A DNA stretch of 64,000 bases from the NCBI RefSeq assembly GCF_002584985.1, contig NZ_NUPZ01000023.1, positions 29,462 to 93,461 on the forward strand. Reading direction: 5' to 3'. Positions 32,821-42,757 of this stretch are shown here, piece by piece. This DNA is from Bacillus sp. AFS029637. GTDB taxonomy: Bacteria; Bacillota; Bacilli; Bacillales; Bacillaceae_G. How positions within the stretch are numbered: position 1 is the stretch's first letter; the number at the start of each line of letters is the position of its first letter. The translations under genes and the position numbers were made by a program. The notes below the pieces were generated by a model. It searched no databases and had not been told where the DNA came from. It saw nothing but the letters and a program-made list of their open reading frames with translations.

Positions 32821-33333
32821 TTGAAGTTATTTTTACCAAATGAATATGTGAAAAATGTATATCATGTTCAACCAGAAGATTTGAAAAAGCGTGGAATTAA
32901 AGGCATTATTACAGATTTAGATAACACGTTAATTGAATGGGATCGTCCAAATGCGACGCCACAACTTGAAGAGTGGTTTTTGAAAATGAAAGAGCAAGGC
33001 ATCCAAGTAACAGTCGTTTCAAATAATAATGAACAACGAGTGAAAGACTTTGCTGACCCATTAGGTATTCCATTTATTCATAGCGCTCGTAAACCATTTG
33101 TTCGCGCATTTAAGCGTGCGATACAAGAGATGAGTTTACAACCAGATGAAGTTGTAGTGATTGGGGATCAATTACTAACGGATGTGCTTGGTGGAAATCG
33201 AGTGGGACTTCATACAATTTTAGTTGTACCAGTAGCACAAACGGACGGGTTAGTGACGCGCTTTAATCGAAAAATCGAACGAAGAATTATGAGAAATATG
33301 AAGAAAAAAGGTTTAATTAACTGGGAGGAATAA
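32821..33333 (+). CDS. yqeG: HAD-IIIA phosphatase YqeG
   Basis: A 170-residue HAD-family phosphatase (mitochondrial PGP phosphatase-like). The active-site motif I is TDLDNTLIEW with Asp32 and Asp34; motif III/IV is VVIGDQLLTDVLGGNR. The substrate is not known in bacteria. The start is TTG 32821 with AGAGGTGAAAG upstream. It is the first of a long set continuing into yqeH after three bases. Confidence 0.9.
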   Translation: MKLFLPNEYVKNVYHVQPEDLKKRGIKGIITDLDNTLIEWDRPNATPQLEEWFLKMKEQGIQVTVVSNNNEQRVKDFADPLGIPFIHSARKPFVRAFKRAIQEMSLQPDEVVVIGDQLLTDVLGGNRVGLHTILVVPVAQTDGLVTRFNRKIERRIMRNMKKKGLINWEE

Positions 33334-33336
33334 AGT

Positions 33337-34443
33337 TTGACTGAAACAATTAAATGTATTGGTTGCGGTGTAGAAATTCAAACAGAAAATAAAAATGAAG
33401 TGGGATATGCTCCTACTTCATCTTTAGAGAAAGAACAAGTGATTTGTCAACGTTGTTTTCGCTTGAAGCATTACAATGAAATTCAAGATGTATCATTAAC
33501 GGATGATGACTTCCTACGTATTTTAAATGGAATTGGAAAATCGGATGCACTAGTAGTTAAGATTGTAGACATTTTTGATTTTAATGGTAGCTGGTTACCT
33601 GGTTTACATCGTTTCGTAGGAAATAATAAAGTATTACTTGTTGGAAATAAAGCGGATTTAATTCCTAAGTCAGTAAAACATGATAAAGTAAAGCATTGGA
33701 TGCGATATAGTGCAAAGCAGCTAGGATTAAAGCCAGAAGATGTCTTTTTAATTAGTGCAGCGAAGGGACAAGGGATTGCTGAGCTTGCGGATGCTATTGA
33801 GTATTATCGCGGTGGTAAAGATGTTTATGTTGTTGGATGTACAAATGTAGGAAAATCAACATTTATTAATCGTATGATTAAAGAATTTAGTGATGAGACT
33901 GAAAATGTAATTACAACATCTCATTTCCCAGGAACAACACTTGATTTAATTGATATTCCATTAGACGAAGAATCTTCTTTATATGATACGCCAGGTATTA
34001 TTAATCACCATCAAATGGCTCATTATGTTGGAAAACAAAGCTTAAAGCTTATTACACCAACAAAAGAAATTAAACCAATGGTGTTCCAATTAAATGAAGA
34101 ACAAACGTTATTCTTTAGCGGATTGGCACGTTTTGATTATGTAAGTGGTGGTCGTCGTGCGTTTACTTGTCACTTCTCAAATCGTTTAACAATCCATCGT
34201 ACAAAGCTTGAGAAAGCAGACGAATTGTATAAAAATCATGCTGGAGATTTACTAAGCCCGCCAACACCAGAAGAATTAGCAAATATGCCTGAACTAGTGA
34301 AATACGAGTTTAATATTCGTGAACCAAAAACGGATGTTGTATTTTCTGGATTAGGATGGGTTACTGTGAACGAACCAGGAGCAAAAATTGTTGCACACGT
34401 ACCAAAAGGAGTAAGTGTTTCATTGCGTAAATCTTTAATTTAA
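33337..34443 (+). CDS. yqeH: Ribosome-biogenesis GTPase YqeH
   Basis: A 368-residue circularly permuted GTPase needed for 30S subunit assembly. It begins with a Zn finger (Cys7-x-x-Cys10 and later CQRC), then has G4 (VGNKADL), the G1 P-loop GCTNVGKST, and G3 in DTPGI. The C-terminal part about 230-368 carries the RNA-binding domain. The start is TTG 33337 with GGGAGGAA. The order yqeG-yqeH-aroE is that of B. subtilis. Confidence 0.93.
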   Translation: MTETIKCIGCGVEIQTENKNEVGYAPTSSLEKEQVICQRCFRLKHYNEIQDVSLTDDDFLRILNGIGKSDALVVKIVDIFDFNGSWLPGLHRFVGNNKVLLVGNKADLIPKSVKHDKVKHWMRYSAKQLGLKPEDVFLISAAKGQGIAELADAIEYYRGGKDVYVVGCTNVGKSTFINRMIKEFSDETENVITTSHFPGTTLDLIDIPLDEESSLYDTPGIINHHQMAHYVGKQSLKLITPTKEIKPMVFQLNEEQTLFFSGLARFDYVSGGRRAFTCHFSNRLTIHRTKLEKADELYKNHAGDLLSPPTPEELANMPELVKYEFNIREPKTDVVFSGLGWVTVNEPGAKIVAHVPKGVSVSLRKSLI

Positions 34444-34458
34444 TGTGGAGAGGGATTT

Positions 34459-35292
34459 ATGAAACAATTATATGGTGTAATCGGAAATCCAATTGGACAT
34501 TCATTATCACCCGTTATGCATAACGATGCATTTGAACACTTGAATATGGATGCCCATTATCATGCATTTCTTGTTGAAGAAGAAGTGCTAGGGGAAGCAG
34601 TAAAAGGTTTAAAAGCATTAGGTATTTCAGGATTTAATGTAACAACCCCGCACAAAGTTGCTATTATGGAGTATTTGGATGAGATTGATCCATTAGCAAT
34701 GCAAATCGGTGCAGTAAATACAGTGGTTCATAAAGATGGGAAATTAATTGGCTACAATACAGATGGAATTGGTTTTGTTCGAGCCCTGCAGTCCATTAGT
34801 AGTGAACCACTTCAAGAGAAACGTATTTTATTACTTGGCGCAGGTGGTGCTAGTCGAGCTATTTATTTTTCTCTTGCTGATGTAGGCGTGAAAAAGATTG
34901 ATGTAGCCAATCGTACAGTAGATAAGGCGAAAGAACTTATTGCTGCATGTGCGGCTCATGTTACTTCTGCTGCTTTATCGTTAGAAGAAGCAACAGAGGA
35001 ACAAGGGAATTATGATATTATCATTCAGACAACAACAATAGGTATGCATCCGTACGTCGAACATACGCCATTACAAATTTGCTCGTTAAAAAAAGGAACG
35101 ATTGTATCAGATATAATTTATAATCCATTTGAAACGAAAATTTTATGTGAGGCAAAAGAGCAAGGTGCGATTATTCAAAATGGTATTGATATGTTTGTTT
35201 ATCAAGGGGCACTTGCATTTGAAATGTGGACAGGGCGTGTACCAAATATTGAGAGAATGAAACAATTAGTTATAAAAAAGCTTGGAGGCTAA
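34459..35292 (+). CDS. aroE: Shikimate dehydrogenase
   Basis: Reduces 3-dehydroshikimate to shikimate with NADPH in aromatic amino acid synthesis. The 277-residue protein has the substrate motif [13 protein letters not shown] near residue 10, [12 protein letters not shown] with the catalytic lysine, NTDGIGFV and the Rossmann motif [23 protein letters not shown] lies before the ATG. It sits in the yqeG-yhbY gene run. Confidence 0.95.
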   Translation: MKQLYGVIGNPIGHSLSPVMHNDAFEHLNMDAHYHAFLVEEEVLGEAVKGLKALGISGFNVTTPHKVAIMEYLDEIDPLAMQIGAVNTVVHKDGKLIGYNTDGIGFVRALQSISSEPLQEKRILLLGAGGASRAIYFSLADVGVKKIDVANRTVDKAKELIAACAAHVTSAALSLEEATEEQGNYDIIIQTTTIGMHPYVEHTPLQICSLKKGTIVSDIIYNPFETKILCEAKEQGAIIQNGIDMFVYQGALAFEMWTGRVPNIERMKQLVIKKLGG

Positions 35293-35297
35293 CATAT

Positions 35298-35591
35298 ATG
35301 TTAACAGGAAAACAAAAAAGATTTTTACGTGCACAAGCACATCATTTAACACCAATTTTTCAAGTAGGAAAAGGCGGAGTAAATGAAAATATGATTCAAC
35401 AAATCGCAGATACTTTAGAAGCTCGTGAGTTATTTAAAGTAAGTGTGCTACAAAACTGTGAATTTGATCGCCGTGAAGTTGCAGAAGAACTTGCAAAAGG
35501 TGCACGTGCTGAAATCGTTCAAGTAATCGGAAGTACAATTGTGTTATATAAAGAATCAAGAGAAAATAAACAAATTAAGCTTCCTCGATAA
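35298..35591 (+). CDS. yhbY: CRM-domain RNA-binding protein YhbY
   Basis: A 97-residue protein with a single CRM domain that associates with the 50S precursor. LTGKQKRFLRAQAHHLTPIFQVGKGGV opens the domain and IVQVIGSTIVLYKES ends it. The G-K-G-G turn is the RNA-binding loop. It follows aroE by five bases and corresponds to B. subtilis yqeI. Confidence 0.92.
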   Translation: MLTGKQKRFLRAQAHHLTPIFQVGKGGVNENMIQQIADTLEARELFKVSVLQNCEFDRREVAEELAKGARAEIVQVIGSTIVLYKESRENKQIKLPR

Positions 35592-35666
35592 AAAGGTTAG
35601 CATGCGCTACTTTTATCGCTGGTGCGTAATGATGTAGAGAGCGAAACCAATTGAACTTTTATTAAC

Positions 35667-35708
35667 AGTGAACTCTCTTCGGATAGGAATGAAGAGAGTT
35701 ACTGTATG
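35667..35708 (+). promoter_or_regulatory. Hairpin in the nadD leader
   Basis: ACTCTCTTC and GAAGAGAGT (about 35672-35700) pair across a ten-base loop, with further ACAGT/ACTGT pairing outside. It sits about 20 bases before the nadD ribosome binding site. Role unknown. Confidence 0.35.
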
Positions 35709-35729
35709 TAAAAGGAAGGGGCGTTTCTT

Positions 35730-36299
35730 TTGAGAAAAATTGGCATTATTGGCGGTACATTTGACCCGCCTCATTATGGACATTTACTAATTGCGAATGA
35801 AGTGTATCACGCTTTGAATTTGGAAGAGGTATGGTTCTTGCCAAACCAAATTCCACCGCATAAACAAGGGCGGAATATTACAAGTGTAGAAAGTCGCTTA
35901 CATATGTTAGAGCTTGCGACTGAGGTAGAAACACACTTTTCTATTTGTTTAGAAGAGCTGAATAGGAAGGGCCCATCTTATACATATGACACTATGTTAC
36001 AATTGACGAAGAAGTATCCGGATGTGCAGTTTCACTTTATTATTGGTGGAGATATGGTTGAGTATTTACCGAAGTGGTATAACATTGAAGCGTTACTCGA
36101 TCTTGTGACGTTTGTTGGGGTTGCAAGACCTGGTTATACATTGCATACGCCTTATAATATCACCACGGTGGAAATTCCGGAGTTTGCAGTTTCTTCATCT
36201 TTATTACGTGAGAGATATAAAGAGAAGAAAACATGTAAATATTTACTTCCTGAAAAAGTACAGGTATATATCGAGAGGAATGGGTTGTATGAATCGTGA
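35730..36299 (+). CDS. nadD: Nicotinate-nucleotide adenylyltransferase
   Basis: Joins nicotinate mononucleotide to ATP-derived AMP in NAD synthesis. The 189-residue protein has [12 protein letters not shown] at residues 8-19 (the nucleotidyltransferase H-x-G-H site) and [13 protein letters not shown] near the end. The start is TTG 35730 with AAGGAAGGGG upstream. The last 11 bases overlap yqeK. Confidence 0.94.
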   Translation: MRKIGIIGGTFDPPHYGHLLIANEVYHALNLEEVWFLPNQIPPHKQGRNITSVESRLHMLELATEVETHFSICLEELNRKGPSYTYDTMLQLTKKYPDVQFHFIIGGDMVEYLPKWYNIEALLDLVTFVGVARPGYTLHTPYNITTVEIPEFAVSSSLLRERYKEKKTCKYLLPEKVQVYIERNGLYES

Positions 36300-36858
36300 G
36301 AATGCACTTCATATTGTCAAACAACAAATGCATGAAAAACGTTATATACACACAATTGGTGTAATGGAGACAGCGATTGAGCTCGCTAAGTTATACGGTG
36401 TGGATGAAAAAAAGGCAGAGATGGCAGCTATATTCCATGATTATGCGAAATGTAGAGCGATTTCAGAAATGGAAGAGATTATTAAACGTGAACATTTGCC
36501 GAAAGATCTACTTTGTTATAACAAAGAGTTATGGCATGCACCTGTTGGGGCATACTTAGTAGAAAAAGAAGTAGGCATTACGGATTCTGAAATTTTGCAA
36601 GCTATTACATATCATACAAGTGGTCATGAAAAAATGACGATGTTAGATAAAGTGATTTATGTAGCTGATTACATTGAGCCTGGGCGAAAGTTTCCTGGGG
36701 TGGAAGAAGCTCGTAAACTCGCATATACGGATATAAACCAAGCTTTATTATTTGCTTTAAAGCGAACAATTCAATTTTTAATGGAAAAAAATCAGACGAT
36801 TTATCCATTAACATTCCAAACATATAATGCAGTTATCAAGGAGGAAATTACTAGATGA
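36289..36858 (+). CDS. yqeK: Symmetrical Ap4A hydrolase YqeK (HD domain)
   Basis: A 189-residue HD-superfamily hydrolase that cleaves diadenosine tetraphosphate, as shown for YqeK. Metal ligands are seen in HTIGVMETA, the HD pair in IFHDYAK, and the later H in LWHAPVGAY and TYHTSG. ATG 36289 has GAGAGGAATGGG and overlaps nadD; a longer frame from 36112 is not supported. It overlaps rsfS by four bases. Confidence 0.92.
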   Translation: MNRENALHIVKQQMHEKRYIHTIGVMETAIELAKLYGVDEKKAEMAAIFHDYAKCRAISEMEEIIKREHLPKDLLCYNKELWHAPVGAYLVEKEVGITDSEILQAITYHTSGHEKMTMLDKVIYVADYIEPGRKFPGVEEARKLAYTDINQALLFALKRTIQFLMEKNQTIYPLTFQTYNAVIKEEITR

Positions 36859-37211
36859 AAGATAAAGATTTATTAGTATTAGCAGCGAAAGCAGCTGATG
36901 ATAAGAGAGCAGAAGATATGGTTGTCCTAAATATGCAAGGTATTTCACCAATTGCAGATTATTTCATTATTTGTCACGGTAACTCAGATAAACAAGTGCA
37001 AGCAATTGCACGTGAAATTAAATCAAAAGCACACGAGTTCCAAATCGACGTACAACGTATGGAAGGTTTTGACGAAGCTCGTTGGGTATTAGTTGATCTT
37101 GGAGATGTAGTTGCTCATGTATTCCATAAGGATGAACGTAACCACTATAATTTAGAGCGTCTATGGGGCGATGTGCCACGTGAAGATATTACAGACGAGC
37201 TAGACCAATGA
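36855..37211 (+). CDS. rsfS: Ribosomal silencing factor RsfS
   Basis: Binds ribosomal protein L14 on the 50S subunit and prevents subunit joining during nutrient limitation. The 118-residue protein shows the Iojap-family segments VVLNMQGISPIADYFIICHGNSDKQVQAIA and WVLVDLGDVVAHVFHKDERNHYNLERLWGD. The ATG overlaps the yqeK stop (ATGA), as does its own stop with yqeM. Confidence 0.95.
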   Translation: MKDKDLLVLAAKAADDKRAEDMVVLNMQGISPIADYFIICHGNSDKQVQAIAREIKSKAHEFQIDVQRMEGFDEARWVLVDLGDVVAHVFHKDERNHYNLERLWGDVPREDITDELDQ

Positions 37212-37957
37212 AATACGAACAATTTGCACTGTTGTACGACGAACTAATGAATGATGTCCCTTATGAAAAATGGGTAGAATTCACAGAGGAAAGCCTGCAG
37301 CAAGCGGATATGAAAGAGGCAAAGATTCTTGACGTAGCATGCGGTACTGGTAATGTAACCCTTCCGCTTGTACAAAAGGGTTACGATTTAATAGGTGTCG
37401 ATCTTTCAGAAGAAATGTTAACAGTTGCTCAGCAAAAGTTAGGAGGAGAGGGATACTTTATTCCTTTTTATCAACAAGACATGCGAGAGCTTGATGTTCC
37501 AGGTGAGTTTGACTGTGTAACTATCTTTTGCGATTCATTAAATTATGTATTGCAAGAAGATGGGGTAAAAGAAACGTTTCGAAGAGTGTTTCACCATTTA
37601 CGTCAAGATGGTTTGTTTTTATTTGATGTACATTCTTTATATAAAATACATCATGTATTTCAAAATGAAACATACACAGTAAATGGAGAAGAAATATCTC
37701 TTATTTGGAATTGCTTCCCTGGTGAAGAATCAAATAGTGTAGAGCATGATTTAACATTCTTTGTTCAAGATCCAGAAGAAGATGTGTACCATCGTTTTGA
37801 CGAATGTCACGTGCAACGTGCATATCAGGTTGAAGAGTTGACGGAATGGCTTGAAGAGGCTGGTTTCACAGTGCTTCGCGTGACGGGTGACTTTGAGCGA
37901 CTTGAAGTCACAGAACAAACAGAGCGTATTTTCTTCATGGCGAAGAAAAACGGATAA
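37208..37957 (+). CDS. yqeM: Class I methyltransferase YqeM
   Basis: A 249-residue SAM-dependent methyltransferase of unknown acceptor. SAM motif I is ILDVACGTGNVTLPL (about residues 39-53), motif post-I is IGVDLSEEML, and CVTIFCDSLNYV follows. Start ATGA overlap with rsfS indicates coupling. A strong terminator comes after it, so yqeM ends the yqeG-yqeM run. Confidence 0.9.
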   Translation: MKYEQFALLYDELMNDVPYEKWVEFTEESLQQADMKEAKILDVACGTGNVTLPLVQKGYDLIGVDLSEEMLTVAQQKLGGEGYFIPFYQQDMRELDVPGEFDCVTIFCDSLNYVLQEDGVKETFRRVFHHLRQDGLFLFDVHSLYKIHHVFQNETYTVNGEEISLIWNCFPGEESNSVEHDLTFFVQDPEEDVYHRFDECHVQRAYQVEELTEWLEEAGFTVLRVTGDFERLEVTEQTERIFFMAKKNG

Positions 37958-37990
37958 AACAAAAGCAACCGAGAAGGTTGCTTTTGTTTT
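37958..37990 (+). terminator. Terminator after yqeM
   Basis: ACAAAAGCAACC (37959-37970) pairs with GGTTGCTTTTGT (37976-37987), then TTT. Confidence 0.87.
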
Positions 37991-38129
37991 GTAAAGAAGA
38001 TGTAATTTTTGATCTAGAATTATACGAAGATGATATGCATAAAGTGTGAAAATAATCGTGTGAGTAGGTGTGTAGTATAAAAAAAGTAATCATTTATAAA
38101 AAGGATTTGGAATAACGGTGACGTATTTA

Positions 38130-38957
38130 TTATGTGTGCTTATTGAATTGCTGATCAACGCATTTTAAATCCTCATCAAATTTCTCGTGTGTCCGTTCGA
38201 TCAATTTATGAAACATATCCCCAACATGTTCTTCTAAAACACGAATACCTTCTCCTGTAACACCGCCTTTCACACATACCTTTTCTTGTAAAGTAGGTAA
38301 TGTAAAGATTTCCTTTTCAAGCAATTTCCCCATTCCAATGACCATTTCACTTACTAAAGTAGTGGCTTCCTCATGTGTAATATTTGTTTTATCTACAGCA
38401 GCGTTAATGAAACATTGTAATAAGTAACTAAAAAATGCAGGACCGCAGCTTGCTATATCAGATGAAACGCGAGTTATATCTTCTTCTATTACAAGGGGAG
38501 TAGAAATATTTTTGAATAGAAGCAGTAGTTTTTGTTGCCACTCTTTAGAGCATTTACTCCCGAATGTAAATAATGATGCGCCAGATAAGGCGCGGTTTGT
38601 AATGCTCGGAATAATACGTGCGACGTGGCATGGTACAAGTGTCTCTAATTGTGATGGAGATATTGGACTTGTGATAGAAACTAAGCACTTTTCATCAGAA
38701 AAATGTTCAGCATATTTTTGTAGGATAGGGTATATATCTATCGGTTTTACGCAAATAAAAATAAGATGAGATTGTTCGATTACCTGATCGATAGTTTTTG
38801 CTATATGAACAGAAGGGTATTTTTCCTTTATATGATATGCTTTGGCGGGCGTTCGGTTAATGATCGTAAGGCACGAAGGTTTGACAGCACGGGTTTCTAA
38901 AAATGCATCGATTAGTATATTCCCCATGTTTCCTGTCCCTATAATTCCTATGTTCAA
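38130..38957 (-). CDS. comER: ComER, pyrroline-5-carboxylate reductase-like protein
   Basis: A 275-residue protein with an NAD(P)-binding Rossmann start (NIGIIGTGNMGNIL) and late segments SSDIASCGPAFFSYLLQ and GGVTGEGIRVLEEHVG of the proline reductase family. In B. subtilis comER is divergent from comEA. Whether it has reductase activity is unclear. The TTG start at 38957 has GGAGGGATGAA upstream; the longer frame from 39053 overlaps comEA. ComER has been linked to biofilm and sporulation in B. cereus, as I recall. Confidence 0.86.
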   Translation of the reverse strand: MNIGIIGTGNMGNILIDAFLETRAVKPSCLTIINRTPAKAYHIKEKYPSVHIAKTIDQVIEQSHLIFICVKPIDIYPILQKYAEHFSDEKCLVSITSPISPSQLETLVPCHVARIIPSITNRALSGASLFTFGSKCSKEWQQKLLLLFKNISTPLVIEEDITRVSSDIASCGPAFFSYLLQCFINAAVDKTNITHEEATTLVSEMVIGMGKLLEKEIFTLPTLQEKVCVKGGVTGEGIRVLEEHVGDMFHKLIERTHEKFDEDLKCVDQQFNKHT

Positions 38958-39034
38958 TGTTTCATCCCTCCTTCGTAACGGCTCTCTCCTAAACAATATG
39001 AATGATGTTATAAATTTATGATTAGAGGTGTAAA

Positions 39035-39634
39035 ATGATGTGGGATTTTCCAAAAAAGTGGTTGGGATTAGTAGTTGTTATTGTAAGTGCACTTTTTCTT
39101 TTTTTCTGGAAAACGAACCAGCATACAGAAGGGCCAGTAATTGCAACGGATGTTCAAGCGAAAGAGATAGAGAAAAAAGGTAAACAGAAAATATCGGATA
39201 CAAAAGAGCAGAAAAAAATAATTGTAATTGATATGAAAGGGGCTGTCGCTAAAGAGGGAGTGTATGAAATGAAAGTAGGGGACCGGGTCAAGGATGCTAT
39301 TGAAAAGGCAGGCGGTTTTTTGCCAGAAGCAGATAGGAATAAGGTGAACTTAGCGCAAATGGTACAAGACCAAATGATCCTTTATGTACCGAATAAAAAT
39401 GAACAAGTGCAAGAAATAGCTGCTGTCTCAAAGGGAGAGGGGAAAGTTCAAATAAATGCAGCTTCTAAAGAACAACTTGAAAAAATTACAGGCATCGGTT
39501 CCCGAAAAGCAGAAAGTATTTTGAAATATCGAGAGGAACATGGTCCGTTCCAGAAAATAGAAGATTTATTAGAGATTGATGGGATTGGGGCGAAGTCTCT
39601 GGAAAAAATAAAAGATCAAATTATTATTCCGTAA
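39035..39634 (+). CDS. comEA: Competence DNA receptor ComEA
   Basis: Membrane-anchored protein that binds incoming double-stranded DNA for transformation. The 199-residue protein has an N-terminal membrane anchor (about 11-27), a SLBB-like domain (about 65-115, KVGDRVKDAIEKAGGF) and tandem helix-hairpin-helix motifs at the end (VQINAASKEQLEKITGIGSRKAESI, IEDLLEIDGIGAKSLEKI). ATG 39035 or the next ATG at 39038 are both possible; GAGGTG fits the second slightly better. It is followed by comEB and comEC. Confidence 0.94.
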   Translation: MMWDFPKKWLGLVVVIVSALFLFFWKTNQHTEGPVIATDVQAKEIEKKGKQKISDTKEQKKIIVIDMKGAVAKEGVYEMKVGDRVKDAIEKAGGFLPEADRNKVNLAQMVQDQMILYVPNKNEQVQEIAAVSKGEGKVQINAASKEQLEKITGIGSRKAESILKYREEHGPFQKIEDLLEIDGIGAKSLEKIKDQIIIP

Positions 39635-39697
39635 AAGATTGACGAAGTTTTTCTTCTTTCGCTACACTACAAGTAGACAAAAAAGAAGGTGAAAAAT

Positions 39698-40255
39698 ATG
39701 GAACGAATTTCATGGGATCAATATTTTATGACACAAAGCCATCTGCTATCTTTACGTAGTACATGTACAAGGCTGGCGGTAGGGGCGACAATCGTTCGTG
39801 ATAAACGAATTATTGCTGGTGGATATAATGGTTCAATTAAAGGTGGCGTACATTGTATAGATGATGGGTGCTACGTGATTGATAATCATTGTGTTCGTAC
39901 AATTCATGCCGAAATGAATGCTTTGTTACAATGTGCAAAGTTTGGTGTGAAAACGGAGGAAGCGGAAATTTACGTAACGCATTTCCCTTGTTTACAATGC
40001 TGTAAGGCAATTATTCAAAGCGGTATTACAGCAGTTTATTATGCACAGGATTATAAAAACCATCCGTATGCCGTAGAGTTATTTGAAAAAGCGAATGTAA
40101 CAGTGAAGCACGTTCCGCTAGAATATGATATTGCAGCGCTAGAGGAACAAAAGCGTCATATGGAGTTAAAAGAACTATTTGCATCTTTAGAAAAAGAGAG
40201 CTTATCATTGGAAGAATTACAGCATGTATTCACGAAAGCAAAAATGATGCTATAA
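39698..40255 (+). CDS. comEB: ComE operon protein 2, dCMP deaminase-like
   Basis: A 185-residue cytidine/deoxycytidylate deaminase-family protein. Zinc ligands: HAEMNALLQC (His and catalytic Glu) and PCLQCCKAI (P-C-x-x-C). AGAAGGTGA precedes ATG 39698; an in-frame start nine bases upstream is less likely. In B. subtilis comEB is dispensable for transformation; dCMP deamination is the likely reaction. Confidence 0.93.
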   Translation: MERISWDQYFMTQSHLLSLRSTCTRLAVGATIVRDKRIIAGGYNGSIKGGVHCIDDGCYVIDNHCVRTIHAEMNALLQCAKFGVKTEEAEIYVTHFPCLQCCKAIIQSGITAVYYAQDYKNHPYAVELFEKANVTVKHVPLEYDIAALEEQKRHMELKELFASLEKESLSLEELQHVFTKAKMML

Positions 40256-40269
40256 GGAGTGAGTATGAG

Positions 40270-42591
40270 TTGCATGGGCAATGGGGCTATGTTGCAATCT
40301 CTTTTGTGATGGGGATTGCAACTACCTTTTCCACATCGTCTTTGTTGATCAGTTGTTGTCTAGTTTTCTATGTTTTATTTTGTTTATATCGTACTTCGCG
40401 TAAAACCTTCTTTTTATGCGTGATAGCGTGTTTTAGTGGCGCTATGCACACTTCCTATATTCAAGGGGTAAACAAGCCTCTAGGAGAGTCCTACGAAGTT
40501 ACAAGAGGAGTGATACAAAGCACACCTCTTATTAATGGCGATCGTCTATCATTTCAAGTTGAAGATCAGTATGAAAATATAGTGCAGTTAAGTTACAAAA
40601 TTAAATCACCCTTAGAAAAGAAACAATTGCAACAATTATATGCAGGGGTGTCATGTGTATTCAAAGGTGAGAGGAAAGAACCACAAACAGCCAGGAATTT
40701 TCACGGTTTTAATTACCGTGATTATTTATATAAGCAAAATATTCATTTCATATTTGATGCTACAAATATTTCTGAATGTCATAAAACATCATTGTCACTC
40801 ATGCAATGGATTCTTCTTTTGAGACAGCAAGCAATCTCGGGAGTTAATGAAATGTTCCCAGAGCAATCAGGTGCTTTTATGAATGCATTATTGTTTGGTG
40901 ATAGACAACAAATGGCGTTTGAGGTTGAAGAGCAGTACCAACAATTTGGACTTGTGCATTTATTGGCGATTTCAGGTTCGCATATTGTATTGTTAATGGT
41001 AATTGTATACTTTGTTTTGCTGAGAAGTGGTGTGACGAGAGAGATAGCAACGGTATGTCTTATCGTATGTATTCCTTTGTATATGATTTTAGCAGGGGCG
41101 TCACCTTCTGTTATAAGAGCGTCTATAACCGGGGTTTTGTTGCTAATCGCTTCCATGTGTTCTATTCGCATATCTAGCTTAGATGCTTTAAGTGTAACGG
41201 CTATATGTATGCTTATATATGATCCGTATCTTGTTTTTAATATTGGATTTCAGTTTTCTTTTGTAGGTAGTTTTGCTTTACTTTTATCTGCTCCGTTATT
41301 ATTAGGGAGTAGCAACGGAGTAATCCGAAACTCGATTTACATCTCTATCATCTCACAGCTCGTTAGTACTCCAATTTTGTTATATCACTTCGGTTATTTT
41401 TCTCCATATAGTATTTTACTCAACCTCCTATACGTTCCGTTTTTATCTATAATTGTATTGCCATGTAGCATTATTATTTTGATTTGTATGCCGATTATCC
41501 CATTTTTCGCAAAAGGACTTGCGAATGTACTATCAATAGGGCTGAATATTTCTAATGATTTTCTAAGTTACTGTGAAAGTCTACCGTTTACTCGACTTGT
41601 TTTTGGACAAACACCTATACTTCTTGTAGCTGTATATTGTGTAATTATTGTTAGTATATTGATAGTTTGGGAAAGGGGAATGTCGAAAAGGATTGTGTCC
41701 ATAGTTGTGGGGGTATTTCTTTTCGTTTGTACGTGTCATTATGCCTATCCATATTTTCGTGAAAGTGGTAGCGTTACATTTATTGATGTTGGGCAAGGTG
41801 ATGCAATCTTAATTCGCCTTCCGTATGATAAAGGCGTTTATCTTATTGATACAGGTGGAACACTTCAACTCAATAAAGAAGAATGGCAACGGAAAAAACA
41901 TGAATATTCTATTGGGAAGGATGTTTTAATCCCTTTTTTACAAAAAGAGGGTATAAAAACAATCGATAAATTAATCGTAACGCATGGAGATGCGGATCAT
42001 ATCGGTGCTGCGCAAGATTTATTATCATATATAACTGTAAAAGAAGTTGTATTTGGCCGGAAAGAACAAGATGCAATATTAGAAAAAGTATTAAAGAAAA
42101 AGGCGTTAGAAAAGAAAGTGAAAATAAGTGAAGTGGTGGAAGGGGAGAGCTGGAGTGTAAATGGAGCGGAATTTTTTGTGCTAGCTCCAAACGGAAAGGA
42201 ATCTAATGAAAATGATTCCTCAATTGTAATATGGGCGAAATTTGGAGGGGTAACGTGGTTGTTTACAGGAGATTTAGAAGAAGGTGGAGAGAATCGTTTA
42301 GTATCAAACTATCCTGCATTGCGGGCGGATGTATTAAAAGTCGCTCATCATGGGAGTAAGACGTCATCTATATCCTCCTTTTTAAGTCTTATACATCCTA
42401 GTGTAGCGATTATTTCTGTAGGAGAACGGAATAGATATGGGCACCCGCATAAGGAAGTTATAGAGCGTTTTGAGAAGATGGATATTGAAATATGGCGCAC
42501 AGATCAGCAAGGTGCTATTTCCTATGTTTTTAAAGGAGGAAATGGAACCTTTACAAGTAAAATCACATATGATGAAACACATACTAGATGA
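40270..42591 (+). CDS. comEC: Competence DNA channel ComEC
   Basis: Forms the channel through which single-stranded DNA enters the cytoplasm. The 773-residue protein has an N-terminal OB-type domain (about 55-165), the competence membrane domain (about 185-485) with LLAISGSHIVLL, and a C-terminal metallo-beta-lactamase domain (about 495-755) with FIDVGQGDAIL, VTHGDADHIGAA and VAHHGSKTSS. The latter may degrade the non-transforming strand. The start is TTG 40270, ten bases after AAGGAG. It ends at a shared terminator with yqzM. Confidence 0.95.
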   Translation: MHGQWGYVAISFVMGIATTFSTSSLLISCCLVFYVLFCLYRTSRKTFFLCVIACFSGAMHTSYIQGVNKPLGESYEVTRGVIQSTPLINGDRLSFQVEDQYENIVQLSYKIKSPLEKKQLQQLYAGVSCVFKGERKEPQTARNFHGFNYRDYLYKQNIHFIFDATNISECHKTSLSLMQWILLLRQQAISGVNEMFPEQSGAFMNALLFGDRQQMAFEVEEQYQQFGLVHLLAISGSHIVLLMVIVYFVLLRSGVTREIATVCLIVCIPLYMILAGASPSVIRASITGVLLLIASMCSIRISSLDALSVTAICMLIYDPYLVFNIGFQFSFVGSFALLLSAPLLLGSSNGVIRNSIYISIISQLVSTPILLYHFGYFSPYSILLNLLYVPFLSIIVLPCSIIILICMPIIPFFAKGLANVLSIGLNISNDFLSYCESLPFTRLVFGQTPILLVAVYCVIIVSILIVWERGMSKRIVSIVVGVFLFVCTCHYAYPYFRESGSVTFIDVGQGDAILIRLPYDKGVYLIDTGGTLQLNKEEWQRKKHEYSIGKDVLIPFLQKEGIKTIDKLIVTHGDADHIGAAQDLLSYITVKEVVFGRKEQDAILEKVLKKKALEKKVKISEVVEGESWSVNGAEFFVLAPNGKESNENDSSIVIWAKFGGVTWLFTGDLEEGGENRLVSNYPALRADVLKVAHHGSKTSSISSFLSLIHPSVAIISVGERNRYGHPHKEVIERFEKMDIEIWRTDQQGAISYVFKGGNGTFTSKITYDETHTR

Positions 42592-42598
42592 AAAAGAG

Positions 42599-42624
42599 AA
42601 GACTGCCATGAAGTGGCAGTCTTT
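42599..42624. terminator. Bidirectional terminator between comEC and yqzM
   Basis: AAGACTGCC (42599-42607) pairs with GGCAGTCTT (42615-42623). Confidence 0.8.
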
Positions 42625-42757
42625 AGGAACCGATAAATTTAATAACAGTGGCAATAATGAAAAGTGTTGCGAAAAAACCAAATGAGACGATAAATCCTAC
42701 CCCTGAATCAATAGCGTCATTGCGTTTACTTTGAACATTTTGTTCAAAATTATTCAT
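42623..42757 (-). CDS. yqzM: Small membrane protein YqzM
   Basis: A 44-residue protein. It reads MNNFEQNVQSKRNDAIDSG then a hydrophobic segment GFIVSFGFFATLFIIATVI. GGGAGGGAT precedes the ATG at 42757. The sequence and its location between comEC and holA match B. subtilis yqzM, whose function is unknown. One membrane helix is expected, with the charged N-terminus in the cytoplasm. Confidence 0.9.
   Translation of the reverse strand: MNNFEQNVQSKRNDAIDSGVGFIVSFGFFATLFIIATVIKFIGS

Noticed and set aside
36112-36288. Longer yqeK frame inside nadD
   Set aside because: The HD protein family starts at the MNREN segment; the extra part is out-of-frame nadD coding sequence.
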